Positions 63,901 to 64,000 of a stretch of 64,000 nucleotides of DNA are shown one piece after another. Position 1 is the first letter of the stretch. Every line of letters begins with the position of its first letter. Source of the stretch: Floccifex porci (GTDB taxonomy: Bacteria > Bacillota_I > Bacilli_A > Erysipelotrichales > Erysipelotrichaceae); NCBI RefSeq assembly GCF_009696175.1, contig NZ_VUMM01000002.1:124001-188000 (forward strand). Reading direction: 5' to 3'. Under the pieces are notes generated by a model. The model was not told the origin of the DNA, did no database searches, and saw nothing but the letters and a program-made list of their open reading frames with translations. Made by a program: the position numbers and the translations under genes.

Positions 63901-64000
63901 ATGAATGACAAACAAAGAAAGATGATTGAAAAGCTGAATAAAGATAATGAACATCTAAATGAAGCACATAAATCCTGGGTGGAATATTCCAAGGGAAGAA
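63901..64000 (+). CDS. Unknown protein, N-terminus only (cut by window edge)
   Basis: Thirty-three codons are visible, MNDKQRKMIEKLNKDNEHLNEA in part, a charged helical start with no family I recognise. AAAGGAG at 63885-63891 is nine bases before ATG 63901; an ATG at 63895 is in the same frame but closer. The gap 63798-63900 is very AT-rich and shows nothing else. Confidence 0.45.
   Translation, partial: MNDKQRKMIEKLNKDNEHLNEAHKSWVEYSKGR

Overview
This is a low-GC, AT-rich chromosomal segment of a Gram-positive bacterium (Bacillota). Gene content and order fit the Erysipelotrichia or a close relative; that placement is inferred from synteny and protein style, not from a database search. The window holds the chromosome origin. 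The dnaA, dnaN, yaaA, recF, gyrB, gyrA genes run rightward from oriC, and the rpmH, rnpA, yidC, jag genes run leftward. DnaA boxes of the TTTTCCACA type lie on both sides of dnaA, as in bipartite Bacillus-type origins. Most genes point away from the origin.

Left arm, read from the left edge: proBA (proA cut by the window edge), a TatD nuclease, an ArsC/Spx-like protein, prs, a C-terminally truncated glmU, a membrane-anchored coiled-coil protein, comFA/comFC, an aminotransferase, rpmE and a DUF5662 protein with a probably leaderless mRNA. Next come an apparently intact IS605-type element (tnpA and tnpB divergent), glmS behind a glmS ribozyme, a YitT protein, the rsmG-parA-parB operon, a small alarmone synthetase, and a teichoic-acid block (three CDP-glycerol transferases, tagD, tagH, tagG). 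The arm ends with rpoE, argS, a DUF1934 gene, an HD hydrolase, a Nudix hydrolase, rqcP, mfd, pth, jag, yidC, rnpA, rpmH and a FemABX-like aminoacyltransferase.

Right arm: oriC, dnaA to gyrA, a T-box leader and serS, the small SRP RNA, a decayed second IS200/IS605-family element, tadA, dnaX, recR, an AT-rich array, an HTH/coiled-coil protein, a CYTH protein, nadK, a SEDS protein, mutS-mutL-miaA, a lipid kinase, a CNNM-family transporter, a wrecked DUF4143-type ATPase gene, a BlaI/BlaR1-like pair and a gene cut by the right edge.

The most interesting region is 50405-51528. Five copies of a 27-bp dyad, ATATGA-N15-TCATAT, lie in an extremely AT-rich gap with about nine further half-sites. They end immediately upstream of the promoter of a gene for a protein with an N-terminal winged-HTH-like domain, a long coiled coil and a short C-terminal amphipathic segment. 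This layout recalls DNA-to-membrane tethers such as pneumococcal RocS. With parAB and a 28-bp palindrome containing a perfect parS inside dnaX, it suggests an origin-proximal segregation or anchoring system. Other points worth checking are an in-frame A AAA AAG slippery site in dnaX with an immediate -1 stop, an 11-bp helix joining the predicted mRNA 5' end to the region before the glmS ribosome-binding site across the ribozyme, and a GlmU lacking most of its acetyltransferase domain. Extended -10 promoters (TGnTATAAT) recur through the window.
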